Shown here in pieces: positions 1 through 9,460 of a DNA stretch of 64,000 nucleotides. Position numbers and translations under genes: made by a program. The notes beneath the pieces were generated by a model that worked only from the letters and a program-made list of their open reading frames with translations, was not told where the DNA came from and searched no databases. The DNA is from Utricularia gibba. Its lineage: Eukaryota > Streptophyta > Magnoliopsida > Lamiales > Lentibulariaceae. The stretch lies in assembly GCA_002189035.1 (NCBI GenBank), contig NEEC01000024.1, forward strand, positions 744,001 through 808,000. Reading direction: 5' to 3'. Position 1 is the first letter of the stretch. Each line of letters begins with the position of its first letter.

Positions 1-673
1 GTCTTTCTATAACAGTCCCCTTATTTAAAATTCATGGTTAGCTGATCACTACCCGGGAGTTTTGGAGAGGAGCAAGGTGGAAAGCACCAACTCATGCCCC
101 TTTGGCAAGAGGAAGACAACGTTTTGTCTGGTGCCGTACCTCATGATCAATGGACATGTAGCGACCTCGTATCTGAACTCATGGGTCATTGGCAACACTC
201 GGGCACACGCACGCAATTCGGCCGTGAGGGTACGCTGGCAGGACCTCTTATTCTCACGTTCGTCCAAGGAGGAGCAACATCGGACTATTCCCGTGCCTTC
301 TCGTAAGAAAGTGTAAGGGAGGTAGACAATTCCTTACTCCTATAACCGAGTACTCGAGAAGACCAGAGAAGAGTGAAGATGCAATAAACATAGCTGGATA
401 GGATTCCAAATCCAGGAACATTTACTTTATTTAAGGTTCATCGCTTACGTTGATTTCAGTTGTCTGTTCAAAACCCCTCTTATTCCCTTACTCAAGCTTC
501 ATCATCAACGTTTCTCGTACCTTTTACTTCTAAAACCGTTTACAAATCGTGACAGTTGTATTCGGGGTACCTCACCTTTCACTCAAAAACAACTCCTTGT
601 GTTAAACACCCGTACTACGTTTTTGTGTTTTACGAGTTTTAAAAATATTAAAATTTGTTGTGAAAACGCATCA
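1..673 (+). repeat. 3' part of an Athila-like LTR (subfamily Y2), cut by the window edge
   Basis: This stretch matches, base for base with few differences, the last 670 bp of the complete solo LTR at 62127-63460. Both contain the block beginning near GTCTTTCTATAACAG, the phrase GGTTAGCTGATCAC, and an end in GCATCA. The LTR end at 673 is inferred from that alignment. The 5' half and any partner LTR lie outside the window, so I cannot tell whether it is solo or part of a full element. Short reading frames inside it are not genes. Confidence 0.85.
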
Positions 674-1560
674 GGAAGAATGTCCCATAAAGTTGGTATT
701 ATTTGCAAAAGTAGATTATCTTGATGTTGTCTATTTCATTTAGATTTGAGGTTGTTGTGTTGAAGACAAAATAATGAGTTGGACGTTATCATATTTTCTG
801 AATTTTTGTTATTCTGTTTTAGCATATAAATCTAATGAGTTATAGTTCAAGAAACAAGTGAACCTAATATATGTTTGTTAAGGGTGAAAATCGGAGTCCG
901 AGATGGGGCCGATTTTTGGGTGATAGGTGCAGTCGGAAATATCGCACCTTGTTATGTTTTTTTGCGATTCGTTTGATGTGATCAACGGAAATGAAGGTAG
1001 GTGGAGATTTTTATGTGTGCCGAAGGACGGAGAAACCATGGAGCTATCGAAGCTTACCGGAGAAAATCCTTATTGAATGGAGATGATGAAGAAGGGTACA
1101 GGTTTGGAGACTTAGGGTCCAACCCTTTTGTTGTTATGAGTTCTTCTATTTATAGAGGAGGCCGACCCGACCGAATCATGAGTTCTGTAGTTGTCGGCTA
1201 CCTTTCTGTACTTGTATTGTGATCTTGCTTTTCAGACAATCGCCGACCATCCTGCTATGACTCGGCTACTTTTCAGACTATGCCAATTCGCCGCTATCAG
1301 ATCTCTAACACATATCGGTTTGTCGGCCGGCATTGTCTCATCAAGACCTCACTTGGCAGCCTTTTAGAAACCGATTATCCTCAGCCAATTTGTATCCCAT
1401 CAATGTCTACATCAAAATTTAATGATTTATTTTTATGTGAATAATATACAACATATATTTCATTCTCGAATAATTACATAAATTGAAATTTTTTTAATAT
1501 TAATTTTTGTTTTATTAATCTGTTTTACAATAAAAAAACAACGTTCAACATAAACTTTGA
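674..1560. other. Intergenic stretch without a recognisable gene
   Basis: No coding frame with family similarity was seen. Bases about 880-1420 are clearly richer in GC and in CCGAC/CGGCC words than their neighbours, and contain a TATTTATAG string near 1150. This composition step could mark a fragment of an unidentified repeat or LTR, but I see no terminal repeats or target duplication. Confidence 0.4.
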
Positions 1561-1629
1561 TTTATGTATTTAAATTCATGCATTGAATTATTTTATATTA
1601 ACGCTACATATGAAATAAGTAATTTGGTA

Positions 1630-2090
1630 GGAGTCCAATACACAAATGTGTTGGACTCCTATCACATTACTTATTTCGTAGGTGTCATTAATGTGAGATA
1701 TACACAGGTGTGGTTTATGCACAATCTATGTTTGTGTGTTGGATTTCTACCAAATTACTTATTTCATTGGTAGTGTTAATACAGGATATACATGGGCGTG
1801 GTTTATGTATAATCTACGTTCATGTATTGGACTCTTATCAAATTACTTATTTCATAGATAGCGTTAATGTACATAACCCACGTGCGTGTGTTGGACTTCT
1901 ATCAAATTACTTATTTCGTAGGTGGTGTTAATATCTAACACTACATGGGTGTGGTTTATGCGTAACCCACGTTCGTGTGTTGGACTCCTTCCAAATTACT
2001 TATTTCGTAGATGCCATTAATGTTGGATACACATGCGCATGATTTATAGATAACTCACGTCCGTGTGCTGGACTTCTTCCAAATATATAC
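1630..2090 (+). repeat. Minisatellite, about five units of 64-89 bp
   Basis: The phrase ATTACTTATTTC recurs near 1666, 1754, 1842, 1906 and 1995, giving spacings of about 88, 88, 64 and 89 bp. Each unit also carries a variant of GGTGTGGTTTATG followed by GTGTGTTGGACT. The fourth unit is shorter by about 24 bp. The left edge (1630-1660) holds an inverted copy of the TTGGACTCCT phrase, so the array begins with a potential hairpin. The small frames running through it are repeat artefacts. Confidence 0.85.
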
Positions 2091-2919
2091 TAATCACATT
2101 GAATTATAGTTAACTGTCAAATCGAACATTCATAGATGTCTATCTACTTCCATTTTCACCCTGATAGAGTCTCTTATGGCATCCATGTCATTATCCCCTG
2201 CACCTTCCAAATCAATCAGTGGATCTTGTGAATCATATTCTTGCACTTCTTCTAAGAAATCTGTGTCATCATTGTTCATAATTCTAATGTAACTGTGCAG
2301 TGCTATCGTCACAATTACAAGCCTAATTTGTATCTTCCAAGCCAATGGAGAAGGGAAGCAAGTCACTAACTTGAATTTCTTCTTCGAAATTCCAAATGAT
2401 CTTTCAATTGTGCATCTCAAGGATGAATGCTTGAAATTGAATAATTCCTTTCCATTTCTGAGAGATGGATTTCGAAAAAAATCTGGAAGATGATATCTCT
2501 CCCTCCTGTATGGGGCCATAAACCCATTCCTATTTACATAACCAGAGTCAAGGAGGTAGTACTTTCCTAATATAGAACAAGATCAATGAATAATGATGAG
2601 TAACACATTTGAATTAACACATTAAACAACTATGAGTAATCACCTTGAGATGACATTTGAAACTTAGAATTTTGATCACTAATGGTAGCACATAACACAC
2701 GCGAATCATGTGCTGCCCCTTCCCAACTAGCAGCCACAAAAGTGAAACATAAATTAAAATCGCAAGCAGCCAATATGTTATGTGTTGGTTTCCCCTTCCT
2801 TCCGATTAATGGAATTTTCTTTTATGGTGGCAGAATTGCATCAATGTGGGTACTATCTATGGCTCCAATGCAATCCTAAAGTATAAAAATCATCCAATAA
2901 TGATTAGTCAATAAATTAA

Positions 2920-3080
2920 GGGCGCGTTTGGTTACTGGGTTTGATCTAAACCCAGGTTTACTTTATTTGGGTTTAGGGAACCCGGTTTTGTGGGTTTAGT
3001 CTCTGTAAATCCTGTTTGGTTGATGGGTTTACATTATTTGGGTTTAAATGAACCCACGTTTGGTTTGTGGGTATAAAATA
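2920..3080. repeat. Left terminal and subterminal repeats of the inner Harbinger element
   Basis: After the terminal inverted repeat there are four copies of GGGTTTA and one inverted TAAACCC within about 150 bp. The same motif crowds the other end of the element, which suggests transposase or ORF1 binding sites. The heptamer equals one unit of the plant telomere repeat, probably by coincidence of sequence. Confidence 0.75.
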
Positions 3081-3420
3081 GGGTTTATACATAATTTTTA
3101 TGAGAATTTACCAATATAGCCTTTCACACTCTTCCACTGCCTTCCACACCGACTTTACCAATCAGACATATTCCTCTTTATTACCATTGTTTTTCCCAAT
3201 TCGTCCATCGACTTTCACACTCGGTTGTCGCGGTGCTGCCGGTTGACGAGATCTCTCAATTTCACAAGTAATTGAGAGTCAAGAGTCATGGGTTAAGTCC
3301 AGTTTGTATACTCCCTTCAATCCGTTGAATTTTGAGTGAATTTTACGGTTTACTTGTGGTAAATGCTCTGTGTAGGTGCTTTGTTCTTGCTGTTTTCTTT
3401 CCTCCAGCACAGATTGCAGG

Positions 3421-4453
3421 TATGCATAGCGCAATCGTGGTGGAAGAGTCTCACAAGAAAATGAAACGCGCCTGGAAGCCAGATGAGGAGAAAGACTTGT
3501 TGCATGCTTTGAAGTAGATAGTGAAATAAGGCTGGAAAATTGAGAATGGTTTTAGAGGTGGTTATCACCGAGCGTTAGAGACAGAGTTCTTGAAACTCCG
3601 CCCTAGAACCGACATTCACGCACAATCGCATATATCTAGCAAGGTGCATACTTGGAAAAAAGACTACTACCTCCTTCTAGATTTTTTATCTAGGTCGGGC
3701 ACCGGTTTCAGTGAGCTAACCTACACTGTAGACGCAGACGATGAGGTTTGGAAGGAGATTGATCAGGTACGTATGCCCTGTTGTCGCTGTGTTATATCCG
3801 GTGCTGACCGTGTTATTATGTCAGCATGCACCCAGACTGCGCGCCCTAAGACACAAAGCGTGGCCGTATTACATGGAGTGGCAGGAAATCTTTGGAAAGG
3901 ATCGGGCTACAAGAGAAAAAACCATGAGCTATGTTCACGCGACCAGGAAGAGGAAATTCATGGAAGATGTTGGGGAGAATCTGGAAGTATCTTCGGATTG
4001 CCTTCTGGACCCGGATAGCACTGGACACGATATGAACTTCTTGTATGCTGACACATCTTGTGACCCAATTGGTTGCGCTGCGGAGGGTGTGAACGTCACG
4101 GCTAGTAGGGACTCCGAGTCACACAACAGCACCGACTCGTCGCGGCGGACTGGACGAAGCGGCAGGGGACCTAGGGGAATCGATGATGATGTGCAGTTCA
4201 TCAAAGAAATGAAGGAGCTTAACGTGCGCACATTTGATTAACAGTGGTGCAGCAAGCGCGGGAGTTGGTGGATAATCAGCGTCAGGCAGGGGAGATCATT
4301 AGAGGTATGTCGGTGCAATTAACTGCAATCGAACGTTTTACCATAGCAGAGACAATTAGTTCCAACCCTGCGAGGTTGCGCTACTTCTTTGCCTCCAGCG
4401 ACTGTGAAAGAGAGCTTATTGTGCGTGGTTTAGCATCAGAACGTAGATCTTAA
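3421..4453 (+). pseudogene. Myb/SANT-like ORF1 of the inner Harbinger element
   Basis: The first exon (about 3421-3765) encodes a Myb/SANT-like domain of the plant transposon type: KKMKRAWKPDEEKDLLHALK, then GWKIENGFRGGYHRALE, then HISSKVHTWKKDYYLLL. It ends EVWKEIDQ at a GT donor. The second exon begins HAPRLRALRHKAWPYY after an AG at about 3823 and runs to 4241; it contains IFGKDRAT and a basic KRKF stretch. A further frame, 4244-4453, looks like the C-terminal helix region (ARELVDNQRQAGEIIRGM) but is out of frame or spliced in a way I could not settle. Two stops interrupt exon 1 (after HALK and after IVK); both fit C-to-T changes in Gln codons. In this superfamily ORF1 proteins bind DNA and work with the transposase; here that role is inferred. 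Confidence 0.8.
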
Positions 4454-4829
4454 ATCTGTTGTGTAGTGCTCCGCCTTATGTTGGACTCATGGACTAGATG
4501 TATTTCATCTTCTAATCATCCTTTAAACTGGTATGAGCACTGTAAAGGGTAGACAGTGTTTTGACTTCGTTGTTGAGTACTTTTCCACAAACACGGTACT
4601 GCAACTATCGCCACATTCATAGCGGTGCTATCGAGTAGTGATGGACTAGCACCACGTTAGTGCTGCATATTACGAAGCACCACGTCTAGACACAAGATTT
4701 CAAATCCAGTGATGGCATAGGATGTTACAACATCCGGTGCCATCGCGATAAGTGGTCAATCAAAAACTAACAAGGTCAGCATACGATGCTTCATGCAAGA
4801 TCCATGCAATTTCAAAGGTGCACCGTCGA

Positions 4830-6744
4830 TTACACAAGAGTCTTGTAATGCTTCCACAATGGGTGTTCCTCGTCTATTGGACGTTGACCTACCCGAAGGC
4901 GATTGATGTACATGGGTACATCCATTTGGTCAATGAGAGCTTCCAGAAACATCCTAATATCCCCCCTCGAACCAGCGAACAATCATTGACTGCGGTGTAC
5001 TTGAAGGTGGCTGGGAATATGGCATTTTCGGGCTGTCCAATGAAACTAAACAATCATCGGATGCAAGATGGTGGAGAATGAGCACAACTAGAAACTCACC
5101 GGATTGTGTAGTGACTTGTACGGTGCATCATCGATGAGAAGCGTATTAAGACGGTGATATTTGCCCTTGAACTCGATGTTAGCGCCCCATACATAATTCA
5201 AAAGCTTAAGTTTAACCATGTTGTTCCTTTTGTCGTGCACCAAATAGTCGGTGTCCACACACCTGGATCCATCCCATTGGAAGACGAGCTTGCTGGTTGC
5301 TGCAGACCCTAGTAACCACTGAACCACATCGTGCAATTGTTCACTGTCACATGTTTTCAGAAAAAAAAAGTCAGCAGGAATGCAGACCCCCTTGCCTGCA
5401 AGGTGGTCAGTCTTACCGTCCTCTTGAAGACCAGATGGCGACGTCAAAGTGTTCCATGCAAAACTGTATCAACTCACGTGCACCTGGTCGAAGATACACT
5501 ACAAGCATAAGAAATAGTACCGACACATGCACCAAATATTAAATGCATATCAATGACACTACATTACCGTTTCGCCTGTAAATGACGGCATCCAGCTTCG
5601 GCGCTCCCAATCTGACTTCGCAAGGATACACAATGTCCGCAAGTATGCCATTCACGTCAAATATAAGCAACTTCCGTGGTGGGGCCGTGTTATCACTCGA
5701 CGGTCCACCATATGGCCACCTTGCTTCATACCATGCAAGCCGACCATAGAGTTCAAGATTCTCTGCGTACAGTCTGTCCATTTGGATGTACTTTGCAGTG
5801 GCAGCACTACACCCATCGTCGTGTGTCCAAATCGGTGTTGGCCCCTCCGTGTTGCCCCTGACTTCTGGCTGCACATCTTCATCCTCTTCATGGGTCACCT
5901 CCTCAAGATCATCATTTGTACTCCTATGTTGTCTACGGTGTCGAGGGGTTCCGCACCACAGATGCTGTGTCCTAGGGGCATTGATGAAGGGGGGGCAAGA
6001 CGTCCTCCAAGGACTTTGTTTTGCAAGAGAAAAAAATTCACAAACCTCCTCGTCACACGTTTTGGCAATACCTCTATGCCTACAATGCAACAAAAAAACA
6101 TGAGTACTGTTCAACAAGACGTGTAGCAAAGAAGACACGCATTTCTGGGGGTATGTCCTCCTCTTCACAGATCTGAAGAAATGCGAGAACGTGCGCCACA
6201 GAACGTGGTGTGATGTGGGAGAGTGGGATCTGGAGTGCAGCAAGTATTTGTACCAAGAAAGGGGGTGCGGGGGGGGGGGGGGGGGGTCGCAATCCGCACC
6301 GAAAGTGCTTGGTGGTGACAGCGAATCCCAATGTGCCAACTCTGGATGGCGGTTCGCCGTCCGACGTTTCGCCCGGCTGTTTATCCCACATCATGTAAAC
6401 GTCGGGAATTGAGAAGCGGACACGTAGTTTCTCACACGTCAACATCTGGAAAACAATAGACGTGTTACTCGACGATGGCAACAAAGAATTTGAAACGCAG
6501 AGGGCAAAGGTGCCTACCATCGCGATGCTGTTCTAGAGAGGTTGTCGAGGAGACTATTTTCGCGGTGCTGTTGCACGTTTGCCGAAAGGGTGGAGTTGGA
6601 TGAGCAGAATGAATGAAGTTGTTTTGGAAAGTGCACAATGTCAGGCGCCTTTATTGTGCGCAAAGGGGGTATTATGTTGACAAATTGTTTTTGGAACTCA
6701 GAACACCGGATTATGTTTTCGCGGTGCTTTGGAATGCGTAGCAT
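4830..6744 (-). CDS. Third gene of the Harbinger element: transposon-associated N-terminus with FCP1/NIF-like HAD domain
   Basis: Minus-strand exons with GT-AG borders and matching phases are 5568-about 6080, 5417-5498, 5100-5343 and 4830-5032. They encode an FCP1-homology (HAD-fold phosphatase) domain: motif I RKLLIFDVNGILADIV, then RPGARELIQFCMEHFDVAIW (motif II just after), then LLIDDAPYKSLHNP (motif IV), and a tail with GQRPI ending KHYKTLV. Motif I has Asn where the second catalytic Asp is usual, so activity is uncertain. Ahead lies an acidic linker, then an exon (about 6120-6445) with RVRFSIPD, CGLR, a Pro run and FLVQILAALQIPLSHITPRS. That exon resembles the plant putative gypsy type transposon domain (PF04195-like); this match is tentative. 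A possible first exon is 6518-6744. One base is missing in a G run near 4969-4974, shifting the frame of the last 45 or so residues. The role in the transposon is unknown; capture from a host gene is inferred. Confidence 0.72.
6269..6286 (+). repeat. Poly-G tract of 18 bases
   Basis: An uninterrupted run of 18 G lies inside the N-terminal exon of the FCP1-like gene. On the coding (minus) strand it reads as a Pro run where the related domain normally has one or two Pro residues. It is either a slippage expansion or an assembly artefact, and could form a G-quadruplex. Confidence 0.9.
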
Positions 6745-7080
6745 AGCTTAGGCGTACAGAAGCACCGCATATTACGAATCGCGGTGTTTGGTCAAATGGA
6801 GTATTATTGTACTACAAATCACCAATGCTAACATGCACCAGCTGCATACGCATCTACTTCTAAAATTTGACAGCACCAGATACGAGGAAACATGCGGTGC
6901 AGCACTGAATACAACATAGCCCAGGCGTACAAAAGCACCGGAGTTTATGGATCGCGGTGTTCGGTCAAATGGCGTATTGCTGTACTACCAAATACCCTCA
7001 CCACTATGCACCAGCTTCACACTCATCTAATCTTTAATTTTTGTCAGCACCAGATACGATGAAACATGTGGTGCTGCCAA
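6743..7080 (+). repeat. Tandem duplication with 173 bp period
   Basis: GGCGTAC begins at 6751 and again at 6924. Both copies continue with AGCACCG, a CGCGGTGTTYGGTCAAATGG block, a CACCAGCT block and CAGCACCAGATACGA. The duplication lies between the FCP1-like and transposase genes of the Harbinger element and carries several copies of its GCGGTGCT-type motif. Confidence 0.85.
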
Positions 7081-7381
7081 CAACTTTGGTGTCATACAAG
7101 CCTCTGTAACACCTCAACTGAAGATCGCGGTGTTAGCTCCAATGATCCACCGTGTGTTCCCATGTTACCCCATGGTAACACATGACACTTTGGTACAATC
7201 CCAACAATTTTTGCATCAACTAGCAAATACTTTACAATTTCAAGTTCAAGTTGGAGTACAAACGGGAATTAAGGAAAACCACTAGCATGACAATGTCTAA
7301 AATAGTGCTACACTAGCGGCACCTACGGGATGCCAGCCACTCGGTTTACATCCCCTCGGCTTGCTGGTCACGCCACCTATT

Positions 7382-8510
7382 CTATGTCTGATTGCCTCCG
7401 ACAGATGTCGTGACATCTTCTGGATCACTCGTGTCCCCAACTTCATCCTGGAAGTCCAATGGGACCTGATCCTCCAGGGGATCGACCACCATCTCCTTTC
7501 GAATGAGGTTATGAAGTAAAGCACATGCCAGTACAATGCGGTTCTGTGTGTCTACGGAATAGTAGCTAGCCGTCCATAGTATACCTCACCGCATCTTCAT
7601 CAAGCCCCAAGCTCGTTCAATCACATTTCTGGCTGATGCATGCCGCATGTTGAATAACTCCTTCGCATTCTGGGGTGCTCCATTTCCCTGTCCCCACTCC
7701 TTCAAGTGGTAACGGACTCCATGGTATGGTGCCAAAAAGCCCTCCCTATTAGCGTATCCATTGTCACATAGGTAATATGTTCGTGTGTCATCACGTATAC
7801 CAGGTGCATAAAATCATTGGAATCACATGCGCAAGAGTTAAACAAGTGAAATACCTGGGCATACACGGAAGCCATCGGATCATGAGAGTGCATTGTTTAG
7901 CACCCGACTATCTGCAGCAGACCCCTCCCACCCTGCAAGCACATATATAAATTTCATATGTTCATCACATACACCCAACACGTTGGTGGATATCACCCCC
8001 TTTCAATTTCTGTACCTTGTAGCATCACATTTGTTAACTCGTGTACCGATGTATGTGCCATCTATGGCTCCAACACAACCCTGCAAATGCATAATCAATT
8101 TTAGGATACACATTCGTAAAAAGAAGCATGAAAGATGTGTCAACCTGGAAGTGTTTAAACTTTCCTTCAGATGCACGTTCTGCAGCAACTACCGGGGTCT
8201 CTAACAGCACCTCATGGAGGCAAAGCACCGCATGCAACACCTTCTGGAAGCACCGAGACATAGTCTTTCCAGCCTTTGAGTTAGAACGATTTTCTAATAG
8301 GCTACCTAAAATACCCAACGCATCTCGGCTGATTCTCAAATTCTCAATGGATTCGCTATTCACATCACTCACCAACCTACTAATAAACTCAACTTGTTTA
8401 GGAATCTTGTGTGTAAGTGAATACCTGCGTCTCACCCTATATCCCTACGACATTTCTTCCAATGTAAGTATACTAACACATTCATCTACACCAAGTATTC
8501 GGTCAAAACT
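7382..8510 (-). pseudogene. DDE transposase of the inner Harbinger element
   Basis: The minus strand reads FQKVLHAVLCLHEVLLE at about 8270-8220. An intron-like gap follows, ending AG before GCVGAIDGTYIGTR (about 8080). Next come NVLGVC and [16 protein letters not shown] (about 7930-7880), then YYLCDNGYANREGFLAPYHG (about 7780-7720), and MRHASARNVIERAWGLMKMR down to a stop at 7382-7384. The D, D and E of the HARBI1-type catalytic triad are all present. Two internal stops exist, one after YRN and one after MKMR; they fit CGA-to-TGA and TGG-to-TGA changes. The splice acceptor before the YYLCD exon is not a clean AG. Protein order and spacing match plant PIF/Harbinger transposases, and the terminal repeats and TAA duplication agree. 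Confidence 0.88.
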
Positions 8511-8847
8511 ACCGCTGCCGCACTCAAGATGACATGACCCTCCGTGAAAAAATCCATGTCCCCTCAACAGTCACCTAAATTGAGCAAAATAGGTTCACTG
8601 ACACAGCACCATAGATTCTGAAATTAGAAATTCACAGATAAAAATCCACTATGCGGTGCTGCCGTGGTTGGCCTCTCGCGGTGCTACCGTGGACCAACCC
8701 ACCAAGAACAGAGAGCATACTTGCCGAAAGACCCACACTCTTGCGCTCAAAGAACAGGCGATGCCACTGGCAAAGCACGAACAAATCTAGGTTGTAGATC
8801 TGCGTTCAAATGTAGTTCACGCGAGGGCAAAAGTGGAAGTACCGAGC

Positions 8848-9031
8848 TGGGTTTAGTTAAACCGAACCCCCCCCCCCTCTGGGTTTAGCTAAACCCAGCT
8901 CCACGGGTTCCCGCCTGGTTTATGGTCAATAGGTGGGTTTATTTTTACCCACCTGAAACTCACGAACCAAACGTGGGTTTATGTCTAAACCCACGCTGCA
9001 ACCCACCTAAACCCAACAACCAAACGTGCCC
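8848..9031. repeat. Right subterminal GGGTTTA repeats and terminal inverted repeat
   Basis: Four GGGTTTA and three TAAACCC copies occur in this segment, several of them arranged as inverted pairs such as GGGTTTAGCTAAACCC. The segment ends with the 14-bp terminal inverted repeat and the TAA duplication at 9032-9034. Confidence 0.8.
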
Positions 9032-9460
9032 TAAGAGAATGGATAGACTAATATATATGATATACAACCTTAAAATAACGTGAGTATCGATCGTCGAATT
9101 GGATCTCTGGAGGAGTAACATTATGTGGTCGAAATAAACAAATCCAATCTTTAGACATCTTAAAACAAGCTTTAAGAACTGCACATATCGATCTATGGAT
9201 TGTCCATACTATGGTATTATGCAAAACACAACATTACCATACAAAAGCATATTAGCCAAAAAAAAAATCAGATGATACAAAACAAAAAAACATCATACTT
9301 GAATGTTTATACTCTTCTGCAAGATAACGTTGATTGTGACCTTGGCCAACATATTGAAGAAAGTGAGCAAGTTGTTCCCGAATGGAGACACCCCCAATAG
9401 GTTTCAACCCATAAGACTCACTCAATAATTCACAAAGTTGATAAAAAAACATGAGTTCTC

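Larger units (their letters stand above)
2920..9031. mobile_element. Complete PIF/Harbinger DNA transposon, 6112 bp, with three genes
   Basis: The ends are near-perfect inverted repeats: GGGCGCGTTTGGTT at the left and the reverse complement GGGCACGTTTGGTT at the right. They are flanked by TAA at 2917-2919 and 9032-9034, the 3-bp target duplication typical of PIF/Harbinger. Inside are a Myb/SANT-like ORF1 (plus strand), an FCP1-like gene (minus) and a DDE transposase (minus). The insertion sits in an intron of another Harbinger transposase. ORF1 and the transposase both carry stop codons, so this copy is probably not autonomous now. Coordinates are exact to the base at both ends because the TSD fixes them. 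Confidence 0.93.
2130..9460 (-). pseudogene. Outer PIF/Harbinger DDE transposase gene, split by a second Harbinger element
   Basis: Read on the minus strand, exon-like blocks lie at about 9460-9297 (N-terminal part, with REQLAHFLQY), 9187-9069 (ending RYSRYFK at a GT donor), 2875-2644 (starting DCIGAIDSTHI after an AG) and 2566-2130 (starting KYYLLDSGYVNRNGFMAPYR). Together they give the order expected of plant HARBI1-like transposases. The three acidic residues of the DDE triad are visible: the D of GAIDS, the D of LLDSGY and the E of TIERSFG. Phases match across the 2644/2566 intron. One in-frame stop follows ILPP near 2825. The intron between RYFK and DCIGAID contains the whole 2920-9031 element. 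I found no terminal repeats of this outer element, so it is a relic; the family assignment is firm, the exon limits at the 5' end are approximate. Confidence 0.85.

Noticed and set aside
1564-1931. Open frames of 69 and 73 residues with repeated LGFLPNYLF-like words
   Set aside because: The protein repeat simply reflects the 88-bp minisatellite; its period is not constant and the frames shift between units.
4752-5081. Plus-strand frame of 109 residues starting MVNQKLTRS
   Set aside because: The opposite strand carries exons of the FCP1-like gene with matching splice sites, so this frame is a shadow.
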